Notes under the pieces: model-generated
What the model saw: only the letters and a program-made list of their open reading frames with translations
What the model was told of the DNA's origin: nothing
Database searches by the model: none
In this document: positions 42,654 to 53,862 of the stretch, piece by piece
Layout: each line of letters starts with the position of its first letter
How positions within the stretch are numbered: the stretch's first letter is position 1
Position numbers and translations under genes: made by a program
Origin: Bacteroidota bacterium
GTDB taxonomy: Bacteria; Bacteroidota; Bacteroidia; Bacteroidales; SKPS01
Length of the DNA stretch: 64,000 nucleotides
Assembly: GCA_022709695.1 (NCBI GenBank)
Contig: JAKLII010000004.1
Span: 170,941-234,940 of the forward strand
Direction of reading: 5' to 3'

Positions 42654-44402
42654 ATGAAAAGAATCTATGTACTCCTGCTTCTGGGATGTATCATACTGCC
42701 GGCAGGGGTAGCAGAATGCCAGGAGAATGATACGACGCCCCTGTGGATCAAAACCCATGGCAACCTGTCATTAACCGGAAATTATTCCAACCGGAAGGAG
42801 GCATTTGGCTATAAAGTCCCTCCATCCTGGCTGGTATTGCAGGGAACCGGGATAGTGGAGGTTTTTGGGATCCCATTGTCGGTCAGCGGGCTTTATTCCA
42901 CCATGCAGAACGATCAGTATCAGGCCATGAACCACCTTTCGCTGAAGTTTGACGCGCGATCCCTGCTGGCTTCGAAGGTACAAAAGCCGGGGTTCCGTTT
43001 CATGCGCCGGTTTGATGTGTTTGAGATAGGCCGCGCACGTCCGTCCTATTCTCCGCTCATGCTCAGCATGGTCCCCCTCACCGGTATCAACATCCAGGTG
43101 CGGTTCGGGGCTTTTTACACTGCATTTGCCGGTGGTGACCTGCAAAGGGAGATTTCAACAGCTTCCTTTGGATACAACCGTTACCGTCAGACGATGTATT
43201 TTGGAAGGCTGGGACTGGGAAAGGAAGGGGCAAACCACATATACCTGCAGGTGCTTCAGGCAGAGGATCGTGAGAGCAGCCTGGTATCGGACCTGCAAAC
43301 GAAATTCATCCGGCAGCCCGATACGCTGATTCATCTCACAGACACGTTTTTCATCCCGGCTGACACCCTCCTTTTAACAGAAAGTCCGAAGGAGAGCCTG
43401 CTCACCGGAATCGGCGGAGGGCTGAGTTTTTTCAGAAAGAAACTCACGCTGGAGGGTGAGGTGGTCGGTGGCCTGCATACGGCCAATACCCGGAGTGATA
43501 CGCTGGGGGGTGACCTCCTTCCTGTCTGGGCTTTGAAACTGTATACCCCACGACTAAGCACCTCGCTTTCGTATGCAGCACGCACCAGGACCATGCTGAA
43601 CCTTCGTACCACAAAGCTGCAGCTGTCGTGGGAAATGGCGGGTCCCGGATTTCAATCGCCCGGTATCAATTACATCCGGCAGGATTACCAATCGGTGCAG
43701 GCCAGTGGAAGCCAATACCTGTTTCGCCGGAGATTCAGCCTGCAACCCCAGATCCGGTGGTACCGCGATAACCTTAGCAAAGCAAAGCAAACCACCACCA
43801 CTACGTTCATCTGGGGTATCACTGCCCTTTGGCAGCCGGTGAAGCTGCCTTATGTAAGCATCCACTACGCCCCCCATTCCCAGGTTCTTGAATCCGAAGG
43901 GGGAAACATCAGCAACACCGCGAAGGTGATGGTAATTTCAACAGGGAAAAATTACCACATCGGTAAAAATGTCACTTGTTTTACGGGCATCACCTGGTCA
44001 AACCAGCAGATGAAAGCCCTGTTGCAGGGAGACGCGACCCAGTTTACCGGCAACAGCCTGACGCTGCAGCAAAGCATCATCCCGCGGATCCCGCTCTCCT
44101 TTAATTTGAATATCATGGGATATCACCAGGATTTTGGCAGCAGGGAAGACCTTTTACGGCAGTTTGGCTGCAGTATGCAATACCGCTGCAAAAAGATCCT
44201 GACCGCCGGGCTGGGTGTTCGATACAACGACCGGAACGGAGAGGAGCGCAGAACCGGTATAAGCGGGAGCCTTACTGCAGATTTCAAACAATGGGGACAG
44301 ATACGGGTACTGGCTGAACCGGCGACTTATACCAGCCTTACAGACCCCGGGGAGGATTTTTCAGAATATTCGATACGCATAACCTACAGCAAGCGATGGT
44401 AA
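42654..44402 (+). CDS. Putative outer-membrane beta-barrel protein, first gene of surface operon
   Basis: A 582-residue protein with a signal peptide (MKRIYVLLLLGCIILPAGVA). The mature part shows many amphipathic strands (GNLSLTGNYSNRK, LSVSGLYSTMQ, INIQVRFGAFYTAFAG, LSTSLSYAARTRTML, SGSLTADFKQWGQIRVL) and ends in an aromatic strand, [11 protein letters not shown], as outer-membrane barrels do. No known porin or receptor signature was recognised. Its stop overlaps the start of the next gene by seven bases (ATGGTAA), so it is translationally coupled to the giant secreted proteins and may help export or anchor them. Confidence 0.65.
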   Translation: MKRIYVLLLLGCIILPAGVAECQENDTTPLWIKTHGNLSLTGNYSNRKEAFGYKVPPSWLVLQGTGIVEVFGIPLSVSGLYSTMQNDQYQAMNHLSLKFDARSLLASKVQKPGFRFMRRFDVFEIGRARPSYSPLMLSMVPLTGINIQVRFGAFYTAFAGGDLQREISTASFGYNRYRQTMYFGRLGLGKEGANHIYLQVLQAEDRESSLVSDLQTKFIRQPDTLIHLTDTFFIPADTLLLTESPKESLLTGIGGGLSFFRKKLTLEGEVVGGLHTANTRSDTLGGDLLPVWALKLYTPRLSTSLSYAARTRTMLNLRTTKLQLSWEMAGPGFQSPGINYIRQDYQSVQASGSQYLFRRRFSLQPQIRWYRDNLSKAKQTTTTTFIWGITALWQPVKLPYVSIHYAPHSQVLESEGGNISNTAKVMVISTGKNYHIGKNVTCFTGITWSNQQMKALLQGDATQFTGNSLTLQQSIIPRIPLSFNLNIMGYHQDFGSREDLLRQFGCSMQYRCKKILTAGLGVRYNDRNGEERRTGISGSLTADFKQWGQIRVLAEPATYTSLTDPGEDFSEYSIRITYSKRW

Positions 44403-47400
44403 TATACAGACGATTGCATTCCGTTAAAAAAGTACTTTGGATCCTTGCAGTCATTGCATTCTGGCCGCACTTGCTGGCAGGGCAGGTACAGATCATCATT
44501 CAGCTGCCGCCGCCCGGACAGTTCAACCCTGAAGACTTCATTCATCTGATTTCCTTTCAGAACAACGGCTCTTTGATGCAAACCTATATGACGGCCACTG
44601 TTGAGGAAGAGCATTCCGGGACCGTGTTTTCAGGTACAACTGCTCCCTTTGAGCTGTCACCGGGATTTACCATGCCACATTACTCAGTTTATGAGCCCAT
44701 TACCATAGATTATATCAATGAATACTACCGCAATTATGTGCTGAATTCCAACACATTGCCATCGGGCAACTATGTGATCTGCTGCCGGCTGTATGAACTA
44801 CCCGGTAATGCAGAAGTGGGATACCAGTGTGTGCCGCATACGCTTTTCCGTCCATCGGCACCGGTGCTCATTCACCCTGTCGGAGAGGTCCCAGCCACCG
44901 GCACCATGCCTGTTTTCCAATGGCTTCCTCCGGCCCCCCTCCCGCCCGAGCCGATCCGTTACAGGATACAGCTGGCAGAAGTGTTTGGCAATCAGCTGCC
45001 GGAGGAGGCAATCACCTCCAATCCCCCGCTGATGGAATGGAGCACAGACCAGACCCTCTTTTCCCCTTCTGTCGGAATTTTTCCTTTGACTGAAGGAAAA
45101 AAATATGCCTGGAGGGTTCAGTCCCTTTCAGGCATTCTGCCTGTTGGGGAGAACGAAGGGTTCTCTGAAACTGCGCTGTTTACCTGGGGTAAGAGGGAAG
45201 ATCACAGTATCACCCCGTTGTCGCCGGTGGCAGCCTGTGTGGGAGAGGTGAACGAAGGTGTCAGTTCAGCGGCAGCGCTGTTTCAGTGGATGGCTTCGGG
45301 AGATTTTGTGAGTTTTCAGGTGGTTGTCACAACCAATGCCTGCGGCAGATTTCCCGGACAGAAAACGCCACCCTCGAAACCCTCCATCCCCAACCAGCCT
45401 TCGAAACCTGTCAACCCACCGGTATCGCCTCCCCATCAACCGAAACCACCGGTTACCTCCCCAGTTAACGATACGGTGAAGCCAGGCGGGGATGAGCCTC
45501 CCGAGAACCCCCCGGTGATTACACAGGGTGGCAACCCGGATACCACCGGTGGCGGGGTTACTGTGGTACCGGCAGGTGGAGGGGGCATGGGTATCACCCA
45601 CTGGCCCGACGAGGATGAAGGGGAGTTGCCTGCATTGCCCCCCGGATGGGAATGGGGGCCATCAGGCCCCAGGTGGACAGGCGAACACCCTCCTGCCCCA
45701 CCCGACCTGCCCCCGGGATGGGAATGGGGGCCATTGCGGCCTGTATGGACGGGCAAAGGGTCGGAACCTGTCAACCGGAAAATCCTGAAAGTATCCGATC
45801 CCTATACCCCTGAAATCCTGAACCCTGATCCGGGGTTACCCTCAAATGCCATACAGGAGGTGTACAGCACCTGGATGCATCTGGATGATGTGCTCTTACC
45901 GGGGCAGGCATTTGTGTATCAGGTATATGGCATCTATAAAGACCCGGTCGAAGGAACACTTAAAGGGTGCCTCTCCGAGCCGGAGTGCCTCCGCTATGAA
46001 GCCACCGCCGATGGCTCGAAACCCCAAAAAGCACCGTGCCAGGAATGTGTTGCCCTGATTAAAACGGAAGCCTTCCCCCCGATGGACGGTGGACTCGACC
46101 CACCCCAGGAAATCCTGGAAATACTGCGCGACGGTTTTGTAACGCTAAAGGCCCTGGGTGCCGATTTTGATCAGATTTTCTGGTATTGCACCCCAAAACC
46201 CGATTGCCCGGAGACCCCTTCCACCGACATGAGACCGGCATCATCAAGGGTGAGATTCACCTGGGAAATCATTGCAGGTGAGGGTGATTTCGTGCAGATC
46301 GGTTGCTCTGGCACCGGTAAAACAGATAGTGGTAACCGGGTGATCTACATGCCCCCGTATGTCAAACCCGACAGCACCAAAGAAACGCGCATAAAGCTGA
46401 GCATCATCGACGACAATCCTTCGCAGGCTACAGACCAAACGGTTACCAGAAGGATCATACTGAAGACCAGCCGGAAAAAGCAAAGACCTGATTATTACAA
46501 AGTTGAGATCACCTCCGACAAATACCAGCTCCCATCTGCCAGCCAGGTTACCAATCTGCCCAGGGGCAGCTGCCTCACCGACGGACCTTACTGGAGCGGA
46601 GAAAATGACCTTAAAACACCTGAAATCCTGTTGCCCGGAGTAAAGGAGGCAAAGAAACTGGTATGCAGGGAGCAGATCCGGCTTACGGTAAAAGATCTCC
46701 GCGACCCCGACAATCTGCATGTAAACTGTAAATCTTCCCAGTGCAATACCCTGGGCAGAGACAGCATGTTTGAGGATGACGTGGATTTTGAATGGCGGAT
46801 CAAAAGTGGTGGGGGTGCATTTATCAAAGGACAATATGGCAGAACTGTCGTATATGAGGCGTCGGGCATTCCGGAAGAAGTGACTATTGAAGTTCAAGCG
46901 TTTAATCCGAGTGGGTTGAAGATTATCGACAAAAAACAACCACCTGGAAAAATCACCCTGAAGGTATATCAGCCCGGAATCAGGATGGATCAGACGGCAG
47001 CTGACTGGTTGCCGAAAAGTGATATCCTCCTTGTAAAAACCTCAACCCTCATGTATCTGGAAGGAGAAACATGGACTCCGGGACTGGACCACCAGTGTGC
47101 CATTCATCACCTGGAGCTCATTCGTCCAAGCAATGAGCCGGGAATTTGCCTCAATTACCCCATGGCTTTGCCCGCAACCCCGGGAGTCTTTGCCGATTCC
47201 TGTCCCGATCTGCATTTTAACCTGGCAAAAGAATGGGAATCGTGGGATACGGTGTTTTGCAAAAGATGGCCACCTCCGGACTCGGTTTCCTGTTTGTCGG
47301 CAAAATCAACGATACCCTGCAGGGTTCAGAAAGTGACACTTCAATGCCGGGATTATGGCGCCTATGCATTCATCAAAAGTTCTGCAAAATCGCCATACCT

Positions 47401-48451
47401 TCCGATAGCCTGGAAAGAGAGTGAATTGTTGCATCCCGACCGCAGGAAAGCGATTGTTTTTTCTGACAACCGGGTTACCATACCCAGAGATGTGGATACC
47501 AACCGCATCGCTGATTGCGGATATGCTCCGATCTTCCTTGCCAATGACCTTTCCATGATTGCACGGGACACCTTTCCCCCGGCGTCGGATGGTGAGAAGT
47601 TTGCCGGAAACAGCTATGATGGGGATGGTTTGACTGCCTATGAGGAATACAGGGGTTTTATTGTTAAATCACAGCATAAAAGGCTGAATCCAAGGGTGAA
47701 GAACCTGTTAATCTGGGACCGGGATCAGATTGGCACAGGTAACTTCTCTTCCTCAAATACAGGGGGAATTTATCCTGTATTGATTGAAGCTGATGAAATG
47801 GATACCGGCAGGGTCATCAACAATAACAGAAAATCATTTACCCAGGGATTTGAGCAGAAAGGACTCCGGCTGATCAGATATGCGTTTTCACCTGATTCGG
47901 CCTATGGGGGTTATGCAGATGGATTCAGCATCGATACCTGCCATTTTGTAAGGATCAACAGCAACGAGTTCATTAATAAACACAATGATTACGAGAAATA
48001 TCTTGTGGCCCATGAGCTCTCTCACGCCCTTGGTGCCTACCACCATGGGGAAGGGCAACTTGCGGGCTTCCTGCCAAATCACCATTCCTTTACCCTTGAC
48101 AGCCGGACCATGAGAAACGACACCGCCGATTTCGCCTGGTTTTTCATCGCATGCACATCAGATCTCACCAGTGGGGATGAACAATGCTGGATGCGCTATC
48201 CCAGTTATGCAGCTCCCTGGTGCAGGATCGGAGGAACTTCAGAAAACTGCAGCGCAGATTATCTGGAAGCCGACATCAGCACATGGAGACTTAAAACACG
48301 AGATCCCAGAATGGGTTTCGGAACAAAAGTCACCAATCACAGTGGAGGTACGGGCACCAATGCTTCAGGCAATTGCGCACAAGGGCCTGCAGCGGGCAGG
48401 GGACAATGTTTAAGCCAGTTAAAGGTGAGTATGAAACCCAATACACCATGA
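44396..48451 (+). CDS. Giant secreted protein with metzincin-type zinc motif, paralog 1
   Basis: A 1351-residue protein with signal peptide ([17 protein letters not shown]). Residues 25-180 resemble the N-terminal region of TANFOR-type surface proteins as I recall them ([32 protein letters not shown]). A fibronectin-like domain ([13 protein letters not shown]) follows, then a Pro-rich linker, two PPGWEWG motifs (about 416 and 440), Ig-like domains, a Ca-binding-like [14 protein letters not shown] near 1078, and [11 protein letters not shown] at 1206-1216, the HExxHxxGxxH zinc motif of metzincins. A Met-turn candidate is CWMRYP near 1264. A zinc peptidase role is therefore likely for the C-terminal part. 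It overlaps both neighbours and is paralogous to the next gene along its whole length. Confidence 0.75.
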   Translation: MVIYRRLHSVKKVLWILAVIAFWPHLLAGQVQIIIQLPPPGQFNPEDFIHLISFQNNGSLMQTYMTATVEEEHSGTVFSGTTAPFELSPGFTMPHYSVYEPITIDYINEYYRNYVLNSNTLPSGNYVICCRLYELPGNAEVGYQCVPHTLFRPSAPVLIHPVGEVPATGTMPVFQWLPPAPLPPEPIRYRIQLAEVFGNQLPEEAITSNPPLMEWSTDQTLFSPSVGIFPLTEGKKYAWRVQSLSGILPVGENEGFSETALFTWGKREDHSITPLSPVAACVGEVNEGVSSAAALFQWMASGDFVSFQVVVTTNACGRFPGQKTPPSKPSIPNQPSKPVNPPVSPPHQPKPPVTSPVNDTVKPGGDEPPENPPVITQGGNPDTTGGGVTVVPAGGGGMGITHWPDEDEGELPALPPGWEWGPSGPRWTGEHPPAPPDLPPGWEWGPLRPVWTGKGSEPVNRKILKVSDPYTPEILNPDPGLPSNAIQEVYSTWMHLDDVLLPGQAFVYQVYGIYKDPVEGTLKGCLSEPECLRYEATADGSKPQKAPCQECVALIKTEAFPPMDGGLDPPQEILEILRDGFVTLKALGADFDQIFWYCTPKPDCPETPSTDMRPASSRVRFTWEIIAGEGDFVQIGCSGTGKTDSGNRVIYMPPYVKPDSTKETRIKLSIIDDNPSQATDQTVTRRIILKTSRKKQRPDYYKVEITSDKYQLPSASQVTNLPRGSCLTDGPYWSGENDLKTPEILLPGVKEAKKLVCREQIRLTVKDLRDPDNLHVNCKSSQCNTLGRDSMFEDDVDFEWRIKSGGGAFIKGQYGRTVVYEASGIPEEVTIEVQAFNPSGLKIIDKKQPPGKITLKVYQPGIRMDQTAADWLPKSDILLVKTSTLMYLEGETWTPGLDHQCAIHHLELIRPSNEPGICLNYPMALPATPGVFADSCPDLHFNLAKEWESWDTVFCKRWPPPDSVSCLSAKSTIPCRVQKVTLQCRDYGAYAFIKSSAKSPYLPIAWKESELLHPDRRKAIVFSDNRVTIPRDVDTNRIADCGYAPIFLANDLSMIARDTFPPASDGEKFAGNSYDGDGLTAYEEYRGFIVKSQHKRLNPRVKNLLIWDRDQIGTGNFSSSNTGGIYPVLIEADEMDTGRVINNNRKSFTQGFEQKGLRLIRYAFSPDSAYGGYADGFSIDTCHFVRINSNEFINKHNDYEKYLVAHELSHALGAYHHGEGQLAGFLPNHHSFTLDSRTMRNDTADFAWFFIACTSDLTSGDEQCWMRYPSYAAPWCRIGGTSENCSADYLEADISTWRLKTRDPRMGFGTKVTNHSGGTGTNASGNCAQGPAAGRGQCLSQLKVSMKPNTP

Positions 48452-51400
48452 AAACAAAAAGTTACCTACAGGTCGTAATGATGCTGGTTGTATGCCTGGT
48501 GATGGCCATCAGGCTCCCGGCACAGGTGGTGATCCATTTACAGTTGCCTCCTCCGGGCAAGTTCAATCCCGAGGACTTCGTACAACTCGTATCCTTTGAT
48601 AACCTTACCAGCGGGGTGCTGACCGTTCGAATGACCGGCACGGTGGAAGAGGAGAACAAAGGGATGGTGTTTTCGGGTAGCACGGCAGTATTTGAGTTGC
48701 AACCAGGCATTTCCACTCCGCATTACAGCATCTACGAACCCATCACTGTGGATTTCCTGCCTGATGAATACAAGCAGTATGTGCTCATATCCAATACATT
48801 GCCTTCGGGTAACTATACCCTCTGCGCGACCCTCTGGAACGTGCAAACCATGGAGGAGGCAGGCAGGCAGTGCATCCAGCATTCGGTTTTCAGCCCTTCG
48901 CCCCCGATGCTGGTTACTCCGGGCAACGGAACAGCGGTGTCTGAACCGCTGCCGGCTTTCACCTGGCTCCCCCCCTCCCCGTTACCAGCCGCGGAGCTTT
49001 TTTACAGCATCACCATCACCGAAGTACTTCCGGGCCAGGGGGCAGAAGAGGCCATGCATGCCAATCCCCCCTTCTTCTTCGGTGAGGTTCTGACTGGCTC
49101 CTTCTTTCCCTATCCGCTGCATGCCGCACCCTTTGAACCCGGGAAAACCTATGCATGGCAGGTAAGGGCATTTGCAGGTGAAGGGATTTCACTGGGGATG
49201 AACGAAGGGTACAGCGAAGTCTTCACATTCCTTGCTGGATCGGAATCACTGCGTAACATCATACCCATTGCCCCTCTGGCAGAATGTGCGGGGAATGTAA
49301 CCGAAAAGATCCGCACCCCGGAAGCTGAATTTCAATGGATGGCTACAGGAGATTTCACCAGCTTTGAGGTGATCGTCAGTGCAAATCCCTGCGGACTGCT
49401 ACCAGGCCCGACACCAACGCCTACACCAACTCCCACACCAACGCCCACTCCAACTCCAACTCCAACACCGACTCCAACCCCCACTCCAACACCAACTCCG
49501 ACACCAACTCCGACACCGGTACCCACCCTCAATCCCACGCCCCCTGTGAATATTCCACCGCCGGGATCCGGCACCAACCAGGGCGGAACCATTACAGGGG
49601 GAGGAATCTTCGCCGGTGGTACTTACGGACAGCCAAAAGACACCACCGGTGGTACTTCACCCGCCGACACGATACCCTCAGGAACCAGTTGGCCTGATGA
49701 AGGGGAAACGGACCTGCCGCCACTGCCACCCGGCTGGGAATGGGGGCTTGACGGCCCCAGGTGGACGGGCGAGCATCCTCCTGTTCCGCCCGAATTACCG
49801 CCTGGATGGGAATGGGGACCTCTCCGGCCCGTTTGGGTTGGAGAAGGGAGTGAACCTCCGGCAAGAAAAGTGATCGGATGGAGTGTTCCGGTACCTGCCA
49901 CACCCACACCTGTTCCGGGATCCGGAACAACCGGTACCCTTCCGCAGATGTATTCGGTGACAATGCCACTGAATACTTTCCTGAAACCGGGTCAGGCCTT
50001 TGTGTACCAGATCTATGGAACTTTTATCGGGACGGATGGCCTGCCCTCAGCCTATCTGTCCGCACCCCAGTGCATCCGCTTCAGCCACAATGCCAGTGCA
50101 ACGGCAGGCAATGACGTTGAGCCTGTACCCCTCGACTGCGGTCCCTGTCTGGTAAAACTTGAGCTTGACAGTTTCCCTGCCATGCAGGGGGGGCTTGATC
50201 CCTGGCGCGATTCGATGAGGATTGCCCGGGACAGCATGATTGTTTTATTGGCTGTTGGAGATGATTTCGACCTCATCCGCTGGCGGTGCAACCCCATGCC
50301 CGACTGTCATGAATCCGGATCATTGAATACCCAGGTCACGTCAAGCCGTGTGAGATTTGAGTGGCAGATTCAGAGCGGTGAAGGGGATTTTGTGGAAATA
50401 GGCTGCCTGGTGCCCGAAAAACAAAAACCCGGTAACCGGGTGATCTTCATGCCACCCTACGTAGAACCGGACAGTACAAAAACCACGCAGGTAAAACTGT
50501 TGATTATTGACGACAATAAGTCGCAGCCGCTTGACCATACGATCACCCGAAACATCGAAATCAAGACGAGCCGCTCCCGTGAAAATCCGGATTACTACAA
50601 GATACACATCGAATCCGACAGCTTCAGGATGGCTTCAGCACCCCAGGTAAGCGGTGGCCCGATACCCGGAACCTGCCTTGCAAAAGGACCGGCCTGGTCA
50701 CAGGACAGGGACCTGACCAAACCGACGATCATTACACCCAAGACAGACGACAATACCAGGCTGGTATTCAAGGAATGGGTGTACCTCTATGCCTCCGATA
50801 TCCGTGACCCTGACAAAATGAGGGTGTGGTGCGAAGCGGTAAGGTGCCTCACCAACGACACCATCGCCACTTACGAAGACAACGTTGAATATCAGTGGTC
50901 TATAGTAAAAGGTAGTGGCACGTTCGTGAAAGGGAGCAAAGGCAGGTATGTGGTTTTCGAAGCCCCTGACGCAGAATGTGAAGTTGAAATTGAAGTGTTT
51001 GCCTATAATGCGTATGGCATGAAGATCAATGACAGGAATTCGGAGAAGGGAAAAATCACCTTTAAAGTGTATGAACCGGGAATAAAGCTGGAACAGACCG
51101 ATATGAACTGGTTGCCTGAATCAGACAATACGCTGCAAAAGAGATCCTGGCTGGTATACAGGGATAAAAAGGAATGGAAAAATGGTCTGGCGCACCAGTG
51201 CCGTATCCATCACTTTGACCTGATCGACGTCAGCGAAGAGCCGGGTATTTGCCTCAACTGGCCAGACACCCTTCTCGGTCGGTATGTGGATAGCTGCCCT
51301 GACTTCTCGTTTGAAAAAACCAATACGCTCGAACTGTTCGATACCATTATAAAGGACCGATACGGTACCCTTAATACCATCTGGTGCAAATCGGCCTGCT

Positions 51401-52542
51401 CCACGCGTCCTGAGCGTGAATATACCGTTACAATCCGTTCGTGGGACTTCGGAGGATTCGGTTTCCTCAGAACCACAGCCAATGCGGATAAAAACGCTGG
51501 CGGACTTTATACCTCTGTTGGACTGAAAAAGGAGGAGCAGAAACATCCCGGTCTGGGCAGGGTCACCAAAAAGGAGTATGATGATAACCGGGTTACCATA
51601 CCGCGTGACGTTGATGAAAACCGCATTCCGGACGGAGGGTGGCAAACCGCAGCACAGGCGGCCACTGGAACAACCAGGGTTGCTGATCCTTATGATCCGA
51701 AAGCGGATCTGGATTCCGTTCCCCGAAACCCCAACCCAGGCGACGGCATATCAGCCTACGAAGAGTACAGGGGATTCATAGCCAAGGGCAACCATGTAAG
51801 GTTAAATCCCGGGATAAAAAACCTGTTCGTTCAGGATGTGAATAACTTCGGAGCAGGAGATCTGCCCTTCTGTGGAGTTGCTCCGGTATTACTTGGCAAC
51901 TTCGAATTCGACTCAGCCAGGGTGATCAACAACAACTGTAATACCTATAAACTGGGTTTTCAGCAGAAGGGAACCAGGCTAAACCACAAAGACCTTTCAA
52001 GCCTGGGGTATGGAGGGCTATCTAAAATCGGACTGGCTGACGCAGATACGACCTTTGTAGATCAGATCGGCATGGGAGACCCTGTATACTGGCGTTATGT
52101 AATTCCGCACGAACTCTCCCATGCCATGGGGGCACTCCATCATGGTGAAGGGTACATCCGCGGCTACCTTCCCAGAGGGCAATCGCTGACCATCGACCGT
52201 GTAACCGGAAGGAATGACACTGCCAATTTCGCCTACTTCCATATTGCGGGGCCCGGAGGCATTACCAGCGGCGACTGCAACTGCTGGATGCGGTATCCGA
52301 CACGTTTTAACCCTTATTGCTATGTGCGGGGTCCCACCACCACCATCAACTGCTCGGCAGGTGAAGTGATGGTGGATATCAGCAGGTGGGTACTTGTGAG
52401 TAAAAACACCAGCATATACGGACGCAACATTACCAACAACACCTCCGGAACACAGGAAAATGCAGGTGGGAGCTGCGGCGGGAACGCAGCCACCGGACGT
52501 GGCAGATGCCTTGATCAGATTAAAATATCCCTTAAGCCATGA
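48448..52542 (+). CDS. Giant secreted protein with metzincin-type zinc motif, paralog 2
   Basis: About 1364 residues. The start at 48448 is chosen because it overlaps the stop of paralog 1 in ATGA form and opens a clean signal peptide ([20 protein letters not shown]); an upstream in-frame ATG lies inside paralog 1. The domain order repeats paralog 1: [20 protein letters not shown], a fibronectin-like domain ([10 protein letters not shown]), a linker with 18 Pro-Thr repeats, two PPGWEWG motifs, Ig-like domains, [13 protein letters not shown], then [11 protein letters not shown] (residues 1221-1231, HExxHxxGxxH) and CWMRYP as Met-turn candidate. Both copies keep the zinc ligands, so both may be active peptidases. 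It overlaps the next gene by four bases. Confidence 0.75.
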   Translation: MKTKSYLQVVMMLVVCLVMAIRLPAQVVIHLQLPPPGKFNPEDFVQLVSFDNLTSGVLTVRMTGTVEEENKGMVFSGSTAVFELQPGISTPHYSIYEPITVDFLPDEYKQYVLISNTLPSGNYTLCATLWNVQTMEEAGRQCIQHSVFSPSPPMLVTPGNGTAVSEPLPAFTWLPPSPLPAAELFYSITITEVLPGQGAEEAMHANPPFFFGEVLTGSFFPYPLHAAPFEPGKTYAWQVRAFAGEGISLGMNEGYSEVFTFLAGSESLRNIIPIAPLAECAGNVTEKIRTPEAEFQWMATGDFTSFEVIVSANPCGLLPGPTPTPTPTPTPTPTPTPTPTPTPTPTPTPTPTPTPTPVPTLNPTPPVNIPPPGSGTNQGGTITGGGIFAGGTYGQPKDTTGGTSPADTIPSGTSWPDEGETDLPPLPPGWEWGLDGPRWTGEHPPVPPELPPGWEWGPLRPVWVGEGSEPPARKVIGWSVPVPATPTPVPGSGTTGTLPQMYSVTMPLNTFLKPGQAFVYQIYGTFIGTDGLPSAYLSAPQCIRFSHNASATAGNDVEPVPLDCGPCLVKLELDSFPAMQGGLDPWRDSMRIARDSMIVLLAVGDDFDLIRWRCNPMPDCHESGSLNTQVTSSRVRFEWQIQSGEGDFVEIGCLVPEKQKPGNRVIFMPPYVEPDSTKTTQVKLLIIDDNKSQPLDHTITRNIEIKTSRSRENPDYYKIHIESDSFRMASAPQVSGGPIPGTCLAKGPAWSQDRDLTKPTIITPKTDDNTRLVFKEWVYLYASDIRDPDKMRVWCEAVRCLTNDTIATYEDNVEYQWSIVKGSGTFVKGSKGRYVVFEAPDAECEVEIEVFAYNAYGMKINDRNSEKGKITFKVYEPGIKLEQTDMNWLPESDNTLQKRSWLVYRDKKEWKNGLAHQCRIHHFDLIDVSEEPGICLNWPDTLLGRYVDSCPDFSFEKTNTLELFDTIIKDRYGTLNTIWCKSACSTRPEREYTVTIRSWDFGGFGFLRTTANADKNAGGLYTSVGLKKEEQKHPGLGRVTKKEYDDNRVTIPRDVDENRIPDGGWQTAAQAATGTTRVADPYDPKADLDSVPRNPNPGDGISAYEEYRGFIAKGNHVRLNPGIKNLFVQDVNNFGAGDLPFCGVAPVLLGNFEFDSARVINNNCNTYKLGFQQKGTRLNHKDLSSLGYGGLSKIGLADADTTFVDQIGMGDPVYWRYVIPHELSHAMGALHHGEGYIRGYLPRGQSLTIDRVTGRNDTANFAYFHIAGPGGITSGDCNCWMRYPTRFNPYCYVRGPTTTINCSAGEVMVDISRWVLVSKNTSIYGRNITNNTSGTQENAGGSCGGNAATGRGRCLDQIKISLKP
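49408..49515 (+). repeat. Pro-Thr hexanucleotide repeat (18 units)
   Basis: Eighteen 6-base units coding Pro-Thr, with codon variation (CCA/CCG/CCC/CCT with ACA/ACT/ACG/ACC). It forms a stiff linker between the N-terminal domains and the PPGWEWG region of paralog 2. Paralog 1 has a non-repetitive Pro-rich linker at the same place. Confidence 0.9.
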
Positions 52543-53390
52543 AAAATATCATTATCAGTGTCTTATGCATCCTAACCCTGGGATTACCAGCAAAGGCTCA
52601 GGAACCGAGCGCCACTCTTACCTCAGAGAGCCTTGAAAACGTTCAGATTATACGTGGCATGCCGGTGATACTTCATTTCAGCATCGCCCGGCAGTTGGGG
52701 TTCAGTTACGAGGAAGCGGTATGGGATCTTCCGGATTCGGTGCTGCGAGATCCTGTGTTTATCCGAAAACTTGACTCAGTGTTTGCACCTGTACAGCTGT
52801 CAAAGCCGGGAGACCCCTGGTACTCAGGCTTCGTCTTCCAGCTTCGGCAGGGAGCCCAGGGGTTATCACGGTCAGACCTTCACCTGTTAAAGCCTCTCCC
52901 ATCCGATACCCATCAGCTGGATCCCCAGACACCCTTGCACCTCTGGCTGGGGATTGACCCTGGTACCACCAGGGCCCTGGATCCGGGGAAAACAGCTCTC
53001 AGAATAGGCATTCCGGTGGCAGGCACAGGAGATACCATCTGGAGCAATGATCTCAGGCTTGATATTACAACAGAAAAAATAAAATCAGAAAAGAAATGCA
53101 CGGCAGAGCAACAGCGAAAGGTAGCCCGGTACTGGCTCCTGCGCGGCGAATGCACAAAGGCTGCTCCCCTTGCCGGAAAACTTTACGGAGCAGATTCCAC
53201 CTATATCGGCAATACCATGCTGATGGCGATGGTGGCGGAATGCGGCGAAAAGACCGAAACAGCGCTCCATTACTACTATAAAGCGTATGAGCAGTATATG
53301 AGACAACCTGAAAAGGGGTACGAACCACCAGACCTGCTGATGATGAAGATCGGTGAACTGCAGGAGAAGTTCTACCTGAAAGAGCCTTAA
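52539..53390 (+). CDS. Exported protein of unknown function, last gene of surface operon
   Basis: A 283-residue protein with signal peptide ([20 protein letters not shown]). The middle has a domain with [20 protein letters not shown]; the C-terminal 90 residues are helical ([35 protein letters not shown]) and look like one or two TPR-type repeats. No family recognised. It starts within the stop of paralog 2 (ATGA), so it belongs to the same coupled set. It could be a periplasmic partner or chaperone. Confidence 0.6.
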   Translation: MKNIIISVLCILTLGLPAKAQEPSATLTSESLENVQIIRGMPVILHFSIARQLGFSYEEAVWDLPDSVLRDPVFIRKLDSVFAPVQLSKPGDPWYSGFVFQLRQGAQGLSRSDLHLLKPLPSDTHQLDPQTPLHLWLGIDPGTTRALDPGKTALRIGIPVAGTGDTIWSNDLRLDITTEKIKSEKKCTAEQQRKVARYWLLRGECTKAAPLAGKLYGADSTYIGNTMLMAMVAECGEKTETALHYYYKAYEQYMRQPEKGYEPPDLLMMKIGELQEKFYLKEP

Positions 53391-53398
53391 ACAGCTTA

Positions 53399-53854
53399 TC
53401 AGTTCTCCCTCAGCACATATTCATCATATTCGATCTCGAAGCGGAGTTTGTGTTTCGACTCCTCCTGGGCAAGTGAAAGGAATATGTTGCGCATGGCCGG
53501 ATCAGGGGCGCGATCTGCCAGCGCCATATACAGCTTAAAGGCAGCTTTCTCCTTTTTCATGGCTACCACAAGGGCATCATGATAGCTCATATCAGGAGTT
53601 ATTGCCACACTTACCGTGTAATCCGCAATTTTCATATCGGCAATCTTCTCCAGGGGTGTGTCATAAGTGCCCTCGTCCCTGATTTTTATCAACCTGGCTT
53701 TATGAGCAATCTCCTCATTGGCAAAGGTTTCAAAAATCACCCGCATATCCCCGGTTTTCGACTGACCAGCCAGACGCGTATAGAACTCCACTGCCTGCTG
53801 TTCCTCATTCATGGCAAACTCCAGGATGTCGTTCACAGAATTGAACTCTTTCAT
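53399..53854 (-). CDS. Ferritin-like / rubrerythrin-family protein
   Basis: A 151-residue four-helix protein. Di-iron ligands are visible as two helices with Glu and ExxH: MNEEQQAVEFYTRLA with FANEEIAHKARLI in the first half, KKEKAAFKLYMALA with AQEESKHKLRFE in the second. The rubredoxin domain of classical rubrerythrins is missing. It is last in the NADH-diaphorase run, eight bases after the large subunit, suggesting a peroxide-reducing or oxygen-protective role fed by that complex; the electron link is inferred. Confidence 0.85.
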   Translation of the reverse strand: MKEFNSVNDILEFAMNEEQQAVEFYTRLAGQSKTGDMRVIFETFANEEIAHKARLIKIRDEGTYDTPLEKIADMKIADYTVSVAITPDMSYHDALVVAMKKEKAAFKLYMALADRAPDPAMRNIFLSLAQEESKHKLRFEIEYDEYVLREN

Positions 53855-53862
53855 ACCTATTT

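Noticed and set aside
49332..49592. Minus-strand frame rich in Gly-Val repeats
   Set aside because: It is the antisense reading of the Pro-Thr repeat in paralog 2.
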